A stretch of DNA of 44,009 nucleotides, taken from positions 1 to 44,009 of the forward strand of contig JAEUSY010000049.1 in NCBI GenBank assembly GCA_016788295.1, in the 5' to 3' direction. Under the pieces are notes generated by a model. That model made no database searches. It was not told the origin of the DNA and saw only the letters and a list, made by a program, of their open reading frames with translations. Each line of letters starts with the position of its first letter. Position 1 is the stretch's first letter. Source of the DNA: Flavobacteriales bacterium (GTDB taxonomy: Bacteria > Bacteroidota > Bacteroidia > Flavobacteriales_F > PHOS-HE28). The translations under genes were made by a program, and so were the position numbers. Shown here piece after piece: positions 6,143 through 13,687 of the stretch.

Positions 6143-8692
6143 TCATCTTCGCTTCGCCGCCGAAGCCTTGGCGGAGCGCGGCCGGATCCCTTGTTCCAGG
6201 TGTTCGGTCATCTTCCTGATCCGGTCCTCCAACTGCTCGCTCGTCAGCTTCTCCCGCAGCCGGTCCACCAGGATGGGGAAGGCGAAGGGCGTGAAACGCC
6301 CCGGGTCCTTCAGCACGATGCGCTGGCGGCCGATGCGCTCCAGGGCCTCGCGCATGCGCGGCAGTTCCAGCTGCACATCGAAGGCCTCGTCGTAGGCCTG
6401 GCGCAGCAGCAGGTGATCGGGCTCGTGCTCGCGGAACACGTCGAAGAACAGGCTGCTGTTGGCGCGCATGTGCCGCTCCTTCAAGGGGCGCCCGGGCATG
6501 CCCTTGAACACCAGCCCCGCGATGCTGGCGATGTCGCGGAACTTGCGCTTCGCCATCTCGGTGGCGTTGAGGCTGCGCTGCAGGTCGCTCAGCAGGTCCT
6601 GCGGACTGAACAGGTCGTTGTCCAGCGCCTCCTCGATGGGGATGGGCTGGTCGCTGAGCAGCTCGAAGCCATAGTCGTTCATGGCGATGCTGAAGGTGAT
6701 GGGCCGCAGCAGGCTCATGCGGAAGGCGAGCAGCGAGCCCATGGCCTCATGGACCAAGCGCCCCTCGAAGGGGTAGATGACCACGTGGTACCCTTCGCGG
6801 CTCTCGAAGCGTTCGATGAGCAGTTCGTCCTCGGTGGGCACGATGCTCGTTTCGCGCTGGCGCGCCAGGATGGGCTGCACCGCGGCCATCTCCGCGTTCC
6901 CTTCCCCCGCGGTGAGCTGGGCGCGCAGCACCTTGGCCATGTAGCTGGTCAGCGGCATGCGCCCGCCCTGCCAGCTGGGGATCTTGCCCTTCTGCTCGCG
7001 GCTCTTGCGCACCTGCGCCACCAGCCCCTGCACGCGCACGAACTCCAGGCTGCGGCCCGCGAACCAGAAGACATCGCCGGGCTTCAGCTGGTTGATGAAC
7101 CATTCCTCCACCGTGCCGATGCGCCCGCCGCCGATAAGCTTGATGGCCATGCTCTCATTGCCCACGATGGTGCCGATGCTCAAGCGATGCCGCAGGGCCA
7201 CGCGACGGGCGTGCACCTGGATCATTCCGTCCGCATCCACAGCAGCCTTGCGGAACTCCTCATACGCAGCCAGGCTCTTGCCACCGGTGGTGATGAAGGT
7301 GAGCAACCACTCCCATTCCGTAGGTGTGATGTCCTGGAAGCACCAGGTGGAGCGCACTTCGTGGTACACTGTGGTCGGGGAGAAGCCATCGCTCACCGCC
7401 AAGGTCATCAGGTATTGGGCCAGCACATCGAAGCAGCGGAAGAGCGGTTGGCGCGCCTCGATACTGCCTGCCTCAGCGGCCTGGCGCAGTGCGGAAGCCT
7501 CCACCAGCTCCAGGGCGTGGGTGGGTAGGAACCAGATGCGACTGACGGCGTCGGGGCGGTGGCCACTGCGCCCGGCGCGTTGCACGAAGCGGGCCACGCC
7601 CTTGGGCCCGCCCACCTGCACCACGGTCTCCACCGGCCGGAAGTCCACGCCCAGGTCAAGGCTACTGGTGCATACCACGGCCTTCAGGCGGCCTTCGTCC
7701 AAGGCCTTCTCCACCCACTCGCGCATGTCACGGTCCAGGCTGCCGTGGTGCAGGGCGATCGTGCCCGCCAGCTCCGGCGCGATGTCCAGCAGGTGGTGGT
7801 ACCAGATCTCGCTCTGTGCGCGGGTGTTGGTGAAGATGAGCGTGCTCGTGCTCTGCTCGATGATGGGCAGCAGCCGGTGCGCCAGTTTCAGGCCCAGGTG
7901 ACCGGCCCACGGGTAGCGTTCCACCTCCTCGGGGATGATGCTGCGGACCTCGATGGGCTTCTTGATCGTGGATCGCACCAGCACGGGAGGCTGGCGATAC
8001 AGAGGTCGACCCATGGGGTCGACGGTACGGGGGCGGTCCGCGGCGAAGGCGCGTTGATCTGCTCCGTGCAGCACATCCATCGCCTCCTCCAGGTTCCCGA
8101 TCGTCGCGCTGATCCCCCAGATGCCCAGCTGAGGGCGCAGGGCCTTCAGCCGGCTTAGCGCCAGCTCCACCTGTACACCGCGCTTGCTGCCAAGCAGTTC
8201 ATGCCACTCATCGACGATGAACCAGTCGAGGTGCTTGAAGAGGTCCGCGTAGCCCTTGGTGGCCAGCAGCACGTGCAGGCTTTCGGGCGTGGTCACGAGC
8301 AACTGTGGAAGGGCCTTCTTCTGCGCAGCGCGTTCCTTGGTGGAGGTGTCGCCGGTGCGTGCGCCCACCTTCCAATCCAGCCCTACACCGTCGCACATCC
8401 GCTGGGCGCTCTCGGCGATCTCACCGGCCAGTGCACGCAGTGGGGTGATCCAGATCGCTTGAAGGCCGAGGACCTTCGTGCCACGCTTCTTGGCTTGTGC
8501 ATGCATCGCAGCGTTCACCACGCCCCCCCATACCGCGTAGGTCTTTCCCGTTCCGGTGGGCGCGTTCAGCAGGCCGCTGTGTTGCTGCGCCATATGTGCC
8601 CACACCTCGCGCTGGAATGGTTGGGGCACCCATCCTTGAGCGGTGAACCAGCGGTCCACGGCAGCATGCGTCGGTGGCGCGGTCTTCCTCAC
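6143..8692 (-). CDS. Ligase-associated DEXH-box DNA helicase (Lhr-like)
   Basis: This is an 849-residue superfamily 2 helicase of the type found beside bacterial ATP-dependent ligases, expected to unwind damaged DNA in the cytoplasm. Visible motifs: Walker A PTGTGKT (about 45-51), DEWH (161-164), SAT (195-197), then TSSLDLGVDF and QRAGRSGHR in the second RecA domain, then the long Lhr-type C-terminal region. The start is GTG at 8692, overlapping the TGA of the upstream esterase by four bases (GTGA), which points to translational coupling. Residues about 214-237 form an apparent insert between motif III and the next conserved block; its DNA contains a GTCGACCC/GGGTCGAC palindrome. The gene is last in its operon. 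The phosphoesterase gene (PdeM) that usually accompanies this helicase is not found downstream. Confidence 0.93.
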   Translation of the reverse strand: MRKTAPPTHAAVDRWFTAQGWVPQPFQREVWAHMAQQHSGLLNAPTGTGKTYAVWGGVVNAAMHAQAKKRGTKVLGLQAIWITPLRALAGEIAESAQRMCDGVGLDWKVGARTGDTSTKERAAQKKALPQLLVTTPESLHVLLATKGYADLFKHLDWFIVDEWHELLGSKRGVQVELALSRLKALRPQLGIWGISATIGNLEEAMDVLHGADQRAFAADRPRTVDPMGRPLYRQPPVLVRSTIKKPIEVRSIIPEEVERYPWAGHLGLKLAHRLLPIIEQSTSTLIFTNTRAQSEIWYHHLLDIAPELAGTIALHHGSLDRDMREWVEKALDEGRLKAVVCTSSLDLGVDFRPVETVVQVGGPKGVARFVQRAGRSGHRPDAVSRIWFLPTHALELVEASALRQAAEAGSIEARQPLFRCFDVLAQYLMTLAVSDGFSPTTVYHEVRSTWCFQDITPTEWEWLLTFITTGGKSLAAYEEFRKAAVDADGMIQVHARRVALRHRLSIGTIVGNESMAIKLIGGGRIGTVEEWFINQLKPGDVFWFAGRSLEFVRVQGLVAQVRKSREQKGKIPSWQGGRMPLTSYMAKVLRAQLTAGEGNAEMAAVQPILARQRETSIVPTEDELLIERFESREGYHVVIYPFEGRLVHEAMGSLLAFRMSLLRPITFSIAMNDYGFELLSDQPIPIEEALDNDLFSPQDLLSDLQRSLNATEMAKRKFRDIASIAGLVFKGMPGRPLKERHMRANSSLFFDVFREHEPDHLLLRQAYDEAFDVQLELPRMREALERIGRQRIVLKDPGRFTPFAFPILVDRLREKLTSEQLEDRIRKMTEHLEQGIRPRSAKASAAKRR
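8005..8023. repeat. Palindrome inside helicase gene, related to that at 11441-11480
   Basis: GTCGACCC (8005-8012) is separated by three bases from GGGTCGAC (8016-8023). The bases that follow, GGTACGGG, resemble GCTACGGG after the same palindrome end in the exonuclease gene. It encodes part of a helicase segment that looks inserted relative to the family. Confidence 0.55.
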
Positions 8693-9765
8693 TGCTTCAG
8701 GATGCGCACCGTTCGACCGCTGTCATCCAGCAGCAGCAGTACATACGTGCCGGAGGCAAGCCCATCGAGCGGAACACCTGCGCGATCACCGGTGAGCCGA
8801 CCCGAACGTACGTTCCTTCCCATCGCGTCCACGAGCATGAAGGACAGGGGTGGGTCAAGACCATCAAGGATCACACCATCTTCCGCAGGGTTCGGCCAAA
8901 CGTGGATCGATGCGGCCGGTGTCGGCTCCACCGCCGTGCTGATGTCCCCGCAGCTGAAGTCCTGAAAGAAATCCCAGATGATGGTGGTGGCGTTGAACGC
9001 GGCGCCGGTGGGCCAGCTATGGCCGCCGCCATCGATCTTGTAATGCACCACGCTGGCGCCACCGGTGCACGGGGCGTACACCTGCTGCTCCACACTGGCG
9101 TTGAACGGGGTGATGGTGGGCAGCGTGGCGCAGGCGAGGTTGTCCGTCCACAGGTCGAGCACGGCCTGCACGCCCAGCCCGCTGAAGATGCTGCCGTTGT
9201 AGCTGACGATCAGGTCCGAGGTGCCGTGGATCTGCAGCACGCCCGGTGTGTGCTGCGGTGCGCAGTCCCCGAAGGCCCCCGTGTTGATGGTGCCCGACAC
9301 GGAAGCGATGGCCGCGAAGCACTTGGGGCTTTCGCAGCCCAGCTTGTGGCTCATGTAGCCGCCTGCGGAAAAGCCGGTGGCATAGATACGCGTGGTGTCG
9401 ACGCTGAACTGGGCGATGAGCGTATCGCGCAGAGCGCCGATATAGCCCACGTCATCGGCGGTGCTGCCGCCGGGGAAGGGGGAGTTGGTGTTCCAGCCGT
9501 TGTTCACGCCGTTGGGGTAGGCCACGATGAAGCCTTCCTGCTCGGCGAGTTCGTTGAAGCCCGTGACGTTCAAGATGGCCTGTGCGCTCTGCGTGAAGCC
9601 GTGCATCACGAAGACCAGCGGCACCGGGGTGCCCGGCACATAGGCCGAAGGGACGTAGGTGATGTGGTTGCGGGTGATGCCGTTGTGCGTGATGGTGCCG
9701 TTCACCTGGGCGAGGGCCGTGGTGGCGAGCAGGAGCACAGCAGGGGCGAGGGTACGCAGGATCAT
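8689..9765 (-). CDS. Secreted PHB-depolymerase/feruloyl-esterase-like hydrolase with T9SS domain
   Basis: This is an alpha/beta hydrolase of the LpqC / esterase D-type depolymerase group, expected to cut ester bonds of polymers (polyhydroxyalkanoate or feruloylated polysaccharide) outside the cell. It has a signal peptide ending at about ALAQ (residue 20) and the nucleophile elbow GFSAGG (Ser133). The likely acid is Asp184 (GTSD), and His249 (GGGHSWP) completes the triad. The last ~75 residues (WPNPAEDG onward) are a type A T9SS sorting domain. The gene lies inside the DNA-repair operon, 21 bases after the ligase stop and overlapping the helicase start by four bases. That setting is unexpected for a secreted enzyme. 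Exact substrate unknown. Confidence 0.9.
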   Translation of the reverse strand: MILRTLAPAVLLLATTALAQVNGTITHNGITRNHITYVPSAYVPGTPVPLVFVMHGFTQSAQAILNVTGFNELAEQEGFIVAYPNGVNNGWNTNSPFPGGSTADDVGYIGALRDTLIAQFSVDTTRIYATGFSAGGYMSHKLGCESPKCFAAIASVSGTINTGAFGDCAPQHTPGVLQIHGTSDLIVSYNGSIFSGLGVQAVLDLWTDNLACATLPTITPFNASVEQQVYAPCTGGASVVHYKIDGGGHSWPTGAAFNATTIIWDFFQDFSCGDISTAVEPTPAASIHVWPNPAEDGVILDGLDPPLSFMLVDAMGRNVRSGRLTGDRAGVPLDGLASGTYVLLLLDDSGRTVRILKQ

Positions 9766-9786
9766 GGGCGGTCGGTTCGTTGGTGA

Positions 9787-11424
9787 TCACAGGTCATTCG
9801 GGGCGGTCGGAAGTGCGGCGGCCATTCGTTTCAGGGCATCCAAGGTATCGGCATCCTCGGGCTTCTTGTCCTTGCGCCACCGTGCGATGCGCGGGAAGCG
9901 CACCGCCACCCCGCTCTTGTGCCGCGTGCTCGTGCTGATGCCCTCGAAGGCGATCTCGAAGACCAGCTCGGCCTTCACCTGCCGCACCGGTCCGAAGCGT
10001 TCCAGTGTGTTCTTCTTCACGAAGGCATCCACTTCCTTCATCTCGGAATCGGTCAACCCGCTGTAGGCCTTGGCGAAGGTGACGAGCTGTCCCTCCTGCC
10101 ACAGCCCGAAGGTGTGGTCGGTGTACAGGTCGGCACGGCGGCCGTGGCCTTGCATGCTGAAGGTGAGCACGGCATCGATACTCAGCGGGTCCACCTTCCA
10201 TTTCCACCAATCACCCCGACGGCGGCCCACTTCATAGGTGCTACTACGGCGCTTGAGCATGAGGCCCTCGATGCTGGCGGTGCGGGCGTGCTCGCGGTGG
10301 GCCACGATCTCCTCCCACGTGGTGAATGCCAGGGTGGGCGAAAGGGTGAGCATCGGGTGCTGCGCGGCGGCCACGATGCGCTCGAGCAGTTGGCGCCGTT
10401 CGTTCAAGGGGCGCTGGCGGATGTCCGTGCCATCGTGCTCCATCAGGTCGTAGGCCATGAAGATCACCGGCACGTCGGCGAGCAGCTTCTTGCCTACACT
10501 CTTGCGCCCGATACGTTTCTGCATCTCAGCGAAGGGCAGGGGAGCGCCGTCCTTCCATGCCAGGAGCTCGCCGTCGAGCACGGTGCCATCGGGCAAGGCC
10601 TTCCGCAAGGCTTCCAGCTCCGGGTACTTGTCGGTGACGAGCTCCTCGCCGCGGCTCCACACGTAATGTTGGCCGCCGCGCACGATCAGCTGCCCGCGGA
10701 TACCGTCCCACTTGTGCTCGACCTGCCATTCGCGTGGATCGCCCAGTGGCAGCAGGTCCTGCAAGCCCGCGCCAGCGGCCGTCCCCTCGGGGCCTTCGAT
10801 GCCGTAGGCCAAATAGAAGGGGTAGGGGCGGCTGTGGTCATCCCCTTCGTTGGCGCCGAGCACCAGATCGTGAAAGGTGGTGTGGTGTGGGGCCCAGTCG
10901 CCCATCAATCGATGTGCGAGTACATCCTCGTCCACGCCGGTGGCCTTGCTCAAGCCTTTCACCATGATCTTCTGGCTCACCCCGATGCGGAAACCGCCGG
11001 TGATGATCTTGTTGAACACGAAGAGCTCCATGCCCTCCAGCCCGGCCCACACGGCCTTCACGCGGGTGGCCTTCTCCACTTCGGACAGGTCCTTCAGTTC
11101 CTCCACATACCGCACCCATTCCGCCAGCGAACGCTCCATGCGCTGCTCCAACTTTGCGATGTGCGTCACGGTCTCCGCGAAGTCGCCCACCACGTGGTAG
11201 CTGGCCTCGAACAGCCAGTCGGGAATGCCGCTCACCTCCGCGGCCCATTGGCGCAATTGTGTGCTCGTCACCGGACGCTTGGGCCGCCGCCCGCTCAGCA
11301 ACGCGATCACCCACAGTTTGTCGGCATCCGCGGCCTCGCGGAAATACACGGCCAGTGCCTCCACCTTGGCGTTCGTGGCCGTAGTGGCGTCCAACGCGTC
11401 GAACAACGTGGCTTCGGGGGTCAT
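9787..11424 (-). CDS. ATP-dependent DNA ligase of the ligase-associated damage-response operon
   Basis: This 545-residue ATP-dependent ligase seals DNA nicks through an enzyme-adenylate intermediate. It has an N-terminal helical DNA-binding domain (about 1-215), the adenylation motif EHKWDG with nucleophile Lys238, then the nucleotidyltransferase motifs (LDGELLAW, EGLMLKRR, WWKWK) and an OB-fold C-terminus ending in a basic patch (ARWRKDKK). Length and layout match the bacterial ligase family that travels with an Mbl-fold exonuclease and an Lhr-like helicase. Its ATG overlaps the TGA of the upstream exonuclease (ATGA at 11421-11424), so the two are translationally coupled. It is accessory to the NAD-dependent replicative ligase expected elsewhere in the genome. 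Confidence 0.95.
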   Translation of the reverse strand: MTPEATLFDALDATTATNAKVEALAVYFREAADADKLWVIALLSGRRPKRPVTSTQLRQWAAEVSGIPDWLFEASYHVVGDFAETVTHIAKLEQRMERSLAEWVRYVEELKDLSEVEKATRVKAVWAGLEGMELFVFNKIITGGFRIGVSQKIMVKGLSKATGVDEDVLAHRLMGDWAPHHTTFHDLVLGANEGDDHSRPYPFYLAYGIEGPEGTAAGAGLQDLLPLGDPREWQVEHKWDGIRGQLIVRGGQHYVWSRGEELVTDKYPELEALRKALPDGTVLDGELLAWKDGAPLPFAEMQKRIGRKSVGKKLLADVPVIFMAYDLMEHDGTDIRQRPLNERRQLLERIVAAAQHPMLTLSPTLAFTTWEEIVAHREHARTASIEGLMLKRRSSTYEVGRRRGDWWKWKVDPLSIDAVLTFSMQGHGRRADLYTDHTFGLWQEGQLVTFAKAYSGLTDSEMKEVDAFVKKNTLERFGPVRQVKAELVFEIAFEGISTSTRHKSGVAVRFPRIARWRKDKKPEDADTLDALKRMAAALPTAPNDL

Positions 11425-12503
11425 GACGCGTTCGTTTCGGGTCGACCCTCCCGGCTCAAGGCCGGGATGACCGGGTCGACGCTACGGGTGCCTTCGGTAC
11501 CGTCGGCACCCGCCTCACCCGCGAACTCCGTGGATTCCGCTGTTGCATCATACCCTACACTGCGCAGGTACTGGCTGAACAGGTCCGTATACCCGTGGGT
11601 GGCGATGACACGTTCGGCGCCGCTCTCCTTCACCGCCAGCAGCAACGCCTCCCAATCGGCGTGGTCGCTCAGCACGAAGCCCCGGTCGATGTTGCTGCGG
11701 CGCCGCCATCCGCGCAGCTGCATCCACCCGCTGGCCATGGCGCTGCGGTAGGGCTTCATGCGGTTCATCCACGGGGTGTCCAAGGCTGAACCGGGGGTGA
11801 TGACCAAGGCGTTGCGGAAACGCTCCTTGGGCGTGTCCTTCGTGATGTGCTCCCAGGGCGGCAATTCCAACCCGCAGTCCTGCAGCACGGTGTTCATGTT
11901 GGCCACCGCGCCATGCACCAGGATGGGACCGATGCTGGGGTCCACGCCGGTCATCACGCGTTGCGCCTTGCCCAGGCTGTAGGCGCTGATCACGGAGCAC
12001 ACGCCGTTGGCCGCATTGCCGCGCCACCACGCATCGATCTCGGCGAACACCTCCACAGGTTCCTTCCAGCGGTAGATGGGCAGCCCGAAGGTGCATTCGG
12101 TGATGAGGGTGTGGCAGCGCACGGGTTCGAAGGCATCGCTGATGCCGTCCAACTGCCGCTTGTAATCGCCGGTGGCAACCCAAACCTCGTCTTGGTATTC
12201 CACCCGCACTTGGGCGCTGCCGGGGATGTGCCCTGCGGGATGCAGGCTGAAGCGTACGCCGTTGATCGTTACTGGTTTGCCGTATCCGAGGCCCTCAACG
12301 CTAAGGTCGGCACCGATGCGTGCGTGCATCAAGGCCTTGGTGACAGGCGTGGCCAAGTAATGACCGCTGCCACCGCGCGCATGGTCGCTGTGTGCGTGTG
12401 TGATGATGGCGCGGTCAACGCCTCGCCACGGGTCGATGTATACATCGGCGATGGGGCAGTGAATGCCACGCGGGGTGAATGCCAGTAAAGGCGTCAAACG
12501 CAT
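11421..12503 (-). CDS. Ligase-associated DNA exonuclease, metallo-beta-lactamase fold
   Basis: This is an Mbl-fold, beta-CASP-like nuclease of the SNM1/Artemis type that trims DNA ends before ligation. The metal-binding motif HAHSDH lies at about residues 36-41, and further histidine/aspartate motifs follow (LITECTFG, LSDHADW, VIATHGY). It is first in the operon and is coupled to the ligase by ATGA. Start: ATG at 12503, giving MRLTPLL; a GTG two codons upstream (12509) is also possible. The last ~25 residues look unlike the family: they are encoded across a strong palindrome (11441-11480), suggesting that a repeat element replaced or extended the original C-terminus. A second inverted repeat adjoins it (GGTGCC/GGCACC, 11487-11510). 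Confidence 0.94.
   Translation of the reverse strand: MRLTPLLAFTPRGIHCPIADVYIDPWRGVDRAIITHAHSDHARGGSGHYLATPVTKALMHARIGADLSVEGLGYGKPVTINGVRFSLHPAGHIPGSAQVRVEYQDEVWVATGDYKRQLDGISDAFEPVRCHTLITECTFGLPIYRWKEPVEVFAEIDAWWRGNAANGVCSVISAYSLGKAQRVMTGVDPSIGPILVHGAVANMNTVLQDCGLELPPWEHITKDTPKERFRNALVITPGSALDTPWMNRMKPYRSAMASGWMQLRGWRRRSNIDRGFVLSDHADWEALLLAVKESGAERVIATHGYTDLFSQYLRSVGYDATAESTEFAGEAGADGTEGTRSVDPVIPALSREGRPETNAS
11441..11510. repeat. REP-like double palindrome at the 3' end of the exonuclease gene
   Basis: Outer arms are GTCGACCC (11441-11448) and GGGTCGAC (11473-11480), with inner arms TCCCGGC and GCCGGGA around TCAAG. Directly after comes a second palindrome, GGTGCC ... CGGTACCG ... GGCACC (11487-11510). 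The element is translated as the C-terminal tail of the exonuclease. The outer arm sequence recurs at 8005-8023 in the helicase gene. Confidence 0.65.
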
Positions 12504-12615
12504 GTCCACAAGTTATCCGATGAACCGATCGACCAAAGGTCCTGGTCCATGACGAACAACTTCACGCTCGGAAAGTTTCCGAGAGATCTAGTTGAAAATG
12601 GGGGATGATAACCGC

Positions 12616-12741
12616 CTAGCTGGCGGCCCAGATCAGCAGGACAATGGTCCCGAGGATCATCAGCGCGAACAACACAGGACCTCCGATCTCGTTCTGTTCG
12701 GCCTCTTCCGGGAAATGCCCTTCAAAATGATGGTCGCTCAT
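12616..12741 (-). CDS. Small single-pass membrane protein (41 residues)
   Basis: This short gene starts with MSDHHFEGHFPEE, followed by a charged patch and a single hydrophobic helix (about residues 21-40, from GPVLFALMIL), and ends AAS. The short acidic, His-containing N-terminus is followed directly by the transmembrane segment, as in small subunits or regulators of membrane complexes; I do not recognise the family. Support comes from the clean ATG (12741) to TAG frame, the membrane helix, and a good promoter box TATATTTG at 12762-12769 placed 20 bases upstream. It is separate from the exonuclease operon, which starts about 110 bases further downstream on the same strand. Function unknown. 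Confidence 0.62.
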   Translation of the reverse strand: MSDHHFEGHFPEEAEQNEIGGPVLFALMILGTIVLLIWAAS

Positions 12742-12761
12742 GGCTGGTCTGATTCGATGGG

Positions 12762-12769
12762 CAAATATA
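12762..12769 (-). promoter_or_regulatory. -7 promoter box TATATTTG for the 41-residue membrane protein
   Basis: It matches the Bacteroidota consensus TAnnTTTG exactly, 20 bases upstream of the ATG at 12741 on the minus strand. Confidence 0.55.
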
Positions 12770-12830
12770 AACGGCTACTTGGTCACGCTCGATGAGCATG
12801 ACTTTGATGAACCTCGAGTATCAACAACCA

Positions 12831-13022
12831 TCAGTTCAAGCTGAAAGTGGGTTGGCGAAGCACCATGCGTGCGATGACAGCGCTTTCGTTGGCGCGCATT
12901 CGCCTGATCATGGCGATAACGTGTTCGTCCAGTTCCCGGTCGCTCAGCTTGGCCAGATCGCGGTAGACCGGCAGGCTGCTCTTGCTCTTGAGGATGAGGG
13001 ATATTTTGTAGGATCGTGACAT
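12831..13022 (-). CDS. Small hypothetical protein (63 residues)
   Basis: This is a short basic protein starting MSRSYKISLILKSK. It contains the charged helical stretch LSDRELDEHVIAMIRRMR and ends TFSLN. I chose the ATG at 13022 because AAGGA lies four bases upstream; longer in-frame extensions read through Arg/Pro-rich sequence that looks non-coding. No family is recognised. It could be a small DNA- or RNA-binding protein judging only by charge. There is no membrane segment or signal peptide. It lies alone between the small membrane protein and the tandem repeat region. Confidence 0.4.
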   Translation of the reverse strand: MSRSYKISLILKSKSSLPVYRDLAKLSDRELDEHVIAMIRRMRANESAVIARMVLRQPTFSLN

Positions 13023-13272
13023 GGTCCTTGTTGAATAGACGTCCTCTATGGGCAAATGGATGCCTGCGAACAGGTGACCGATCGACGGAGATCGGCGAAC
13101 GGTCGGAAACGGCATTCGGAACGGGCGGAAAAGAAGAGGAACGGCTGCCAACTAGCAACTTGATGATAGTAGGAACAGGCATTACCCGTTTTTTTCGGGT
13201 CAAGGAACAAAGGCGGCGTTACTTGGCATGCTCAATGGATCGCTCAACTCGGTCTGGTGCTTTGACCGTCTC

Positions 13273-13374
13273 AGGACGGGCTATCCCAGAAAGGGAGGCC
13301 TCATAACAAGACCTGACGCTCCTGCGCATCGTGGGGCTTTTTCATTCCCGCTCTCGCTCAAGCTGCGCTTGGCT
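13273..13374 (+). repeat. 102-nt tandem repeat, copy 1 (terminator-like)
   Basis: This is the first of two direct copies with a 123-base period. By eye 91 of 102 positions agree with copy 2. Each copy contains GCCTCA, about 30 bases, then TGRGGC followed by TTTTT, so on the plus strand it can fold as a stem with a U-tract. In this copy the right arm is TGGGGC, a G-U wobble where copy 2 has a Watson-Crick pair. With copy 2 it occupies most of the 520-base gene-free stretch 13023-13545; the rest (13023-13272) shows only a small ACCCG/CGGGT hairpin near 13169-13185. Confidence 0.8.
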
Positions 13375-13395
13375 TTACTAAGTCAGGATTGCCCG

Positions 13396-13497
13396 AGGAC
13401 GGGCTATCCTGGAGGGGGAGGCCTCATAACAAGCCCTGACGCTGCTACGCATCGTGAGGCTTTTTCATTCCCGACCTCACTCAAGCTGCGCTTGGCT
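13396..13497 (+). repeat. 102-nt tandem repeat, copy 2 (terminator-like)
   Basis: This is the second copy. The right arm here is TGAGGC followed by TTTTTCATTCCCGA. That tail is also an inverted match (one mismatch in 17) to the U-tract end of the tRNA-Pro terminator at 13501-13517, so the two can form a larger cruciform. No coding potential is convincing across either copy. Confidence 0.8.
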
Positions 13498-13504
13498 CGA
13501 TCGG

Positions 13505-13539
13505 GAATAAAAAAGCCCCGGCGACTTCGTCGCCAGGGC
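13505..13539 (-). terminator. Intrinsic terminator of tRNA-Pro
   Basis: On the minus strand a stem GCCC-GGCGAC / GTCGCC-GGGC with a GAA loop and one mismatch is followed by six T residues and ATT, directly after the tRNA-Pro gene. Confidence 0.85.
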
Positions 13540-13545
13540 TTGGTC

Positions 13546-13623
<78 letters not shown>

Positions 13624-13664
13624 AACTCGCCCCTTGTAGCTCGGGTATCCGCTGCAAGGGGCGG

Positions 13665-13672
13665 CAAATATA
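13665..13672 (-). promoter_or_regulatory. -7 promoter box TATATTTG for tRNA-Pro
   Basis: It is an exact match to TAnnTTTG on the minus strand, 41 bases upstream of the tRNA 5' end and between it and the response regulator stop. Confidence 0.65.
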
Positions 13673-13687
13673 GGAGGGATTCCGAGG

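Noticed and set aside
6191..7528. 445-codon plus-strand frame opposite the helicase
   Set aside because: It is the shadow of the helicase gene, rich in His, Gln and Leu with no motif.
9919..11751. Very long open frame (610 codons) on the plus strand opposite the ligase and exonuclease
   Set aside because: It is antisense to two clear enzymes, its composition is His/Gly/Ala/Val-rich without motifs, and such frames are expected opposite G+C-rich genes.
13273..13497. CRISPR array
   Set aside because: Only two repeats of 102 nt with a 21-base gap, no short repeat-spacer alternation and no cas genes.
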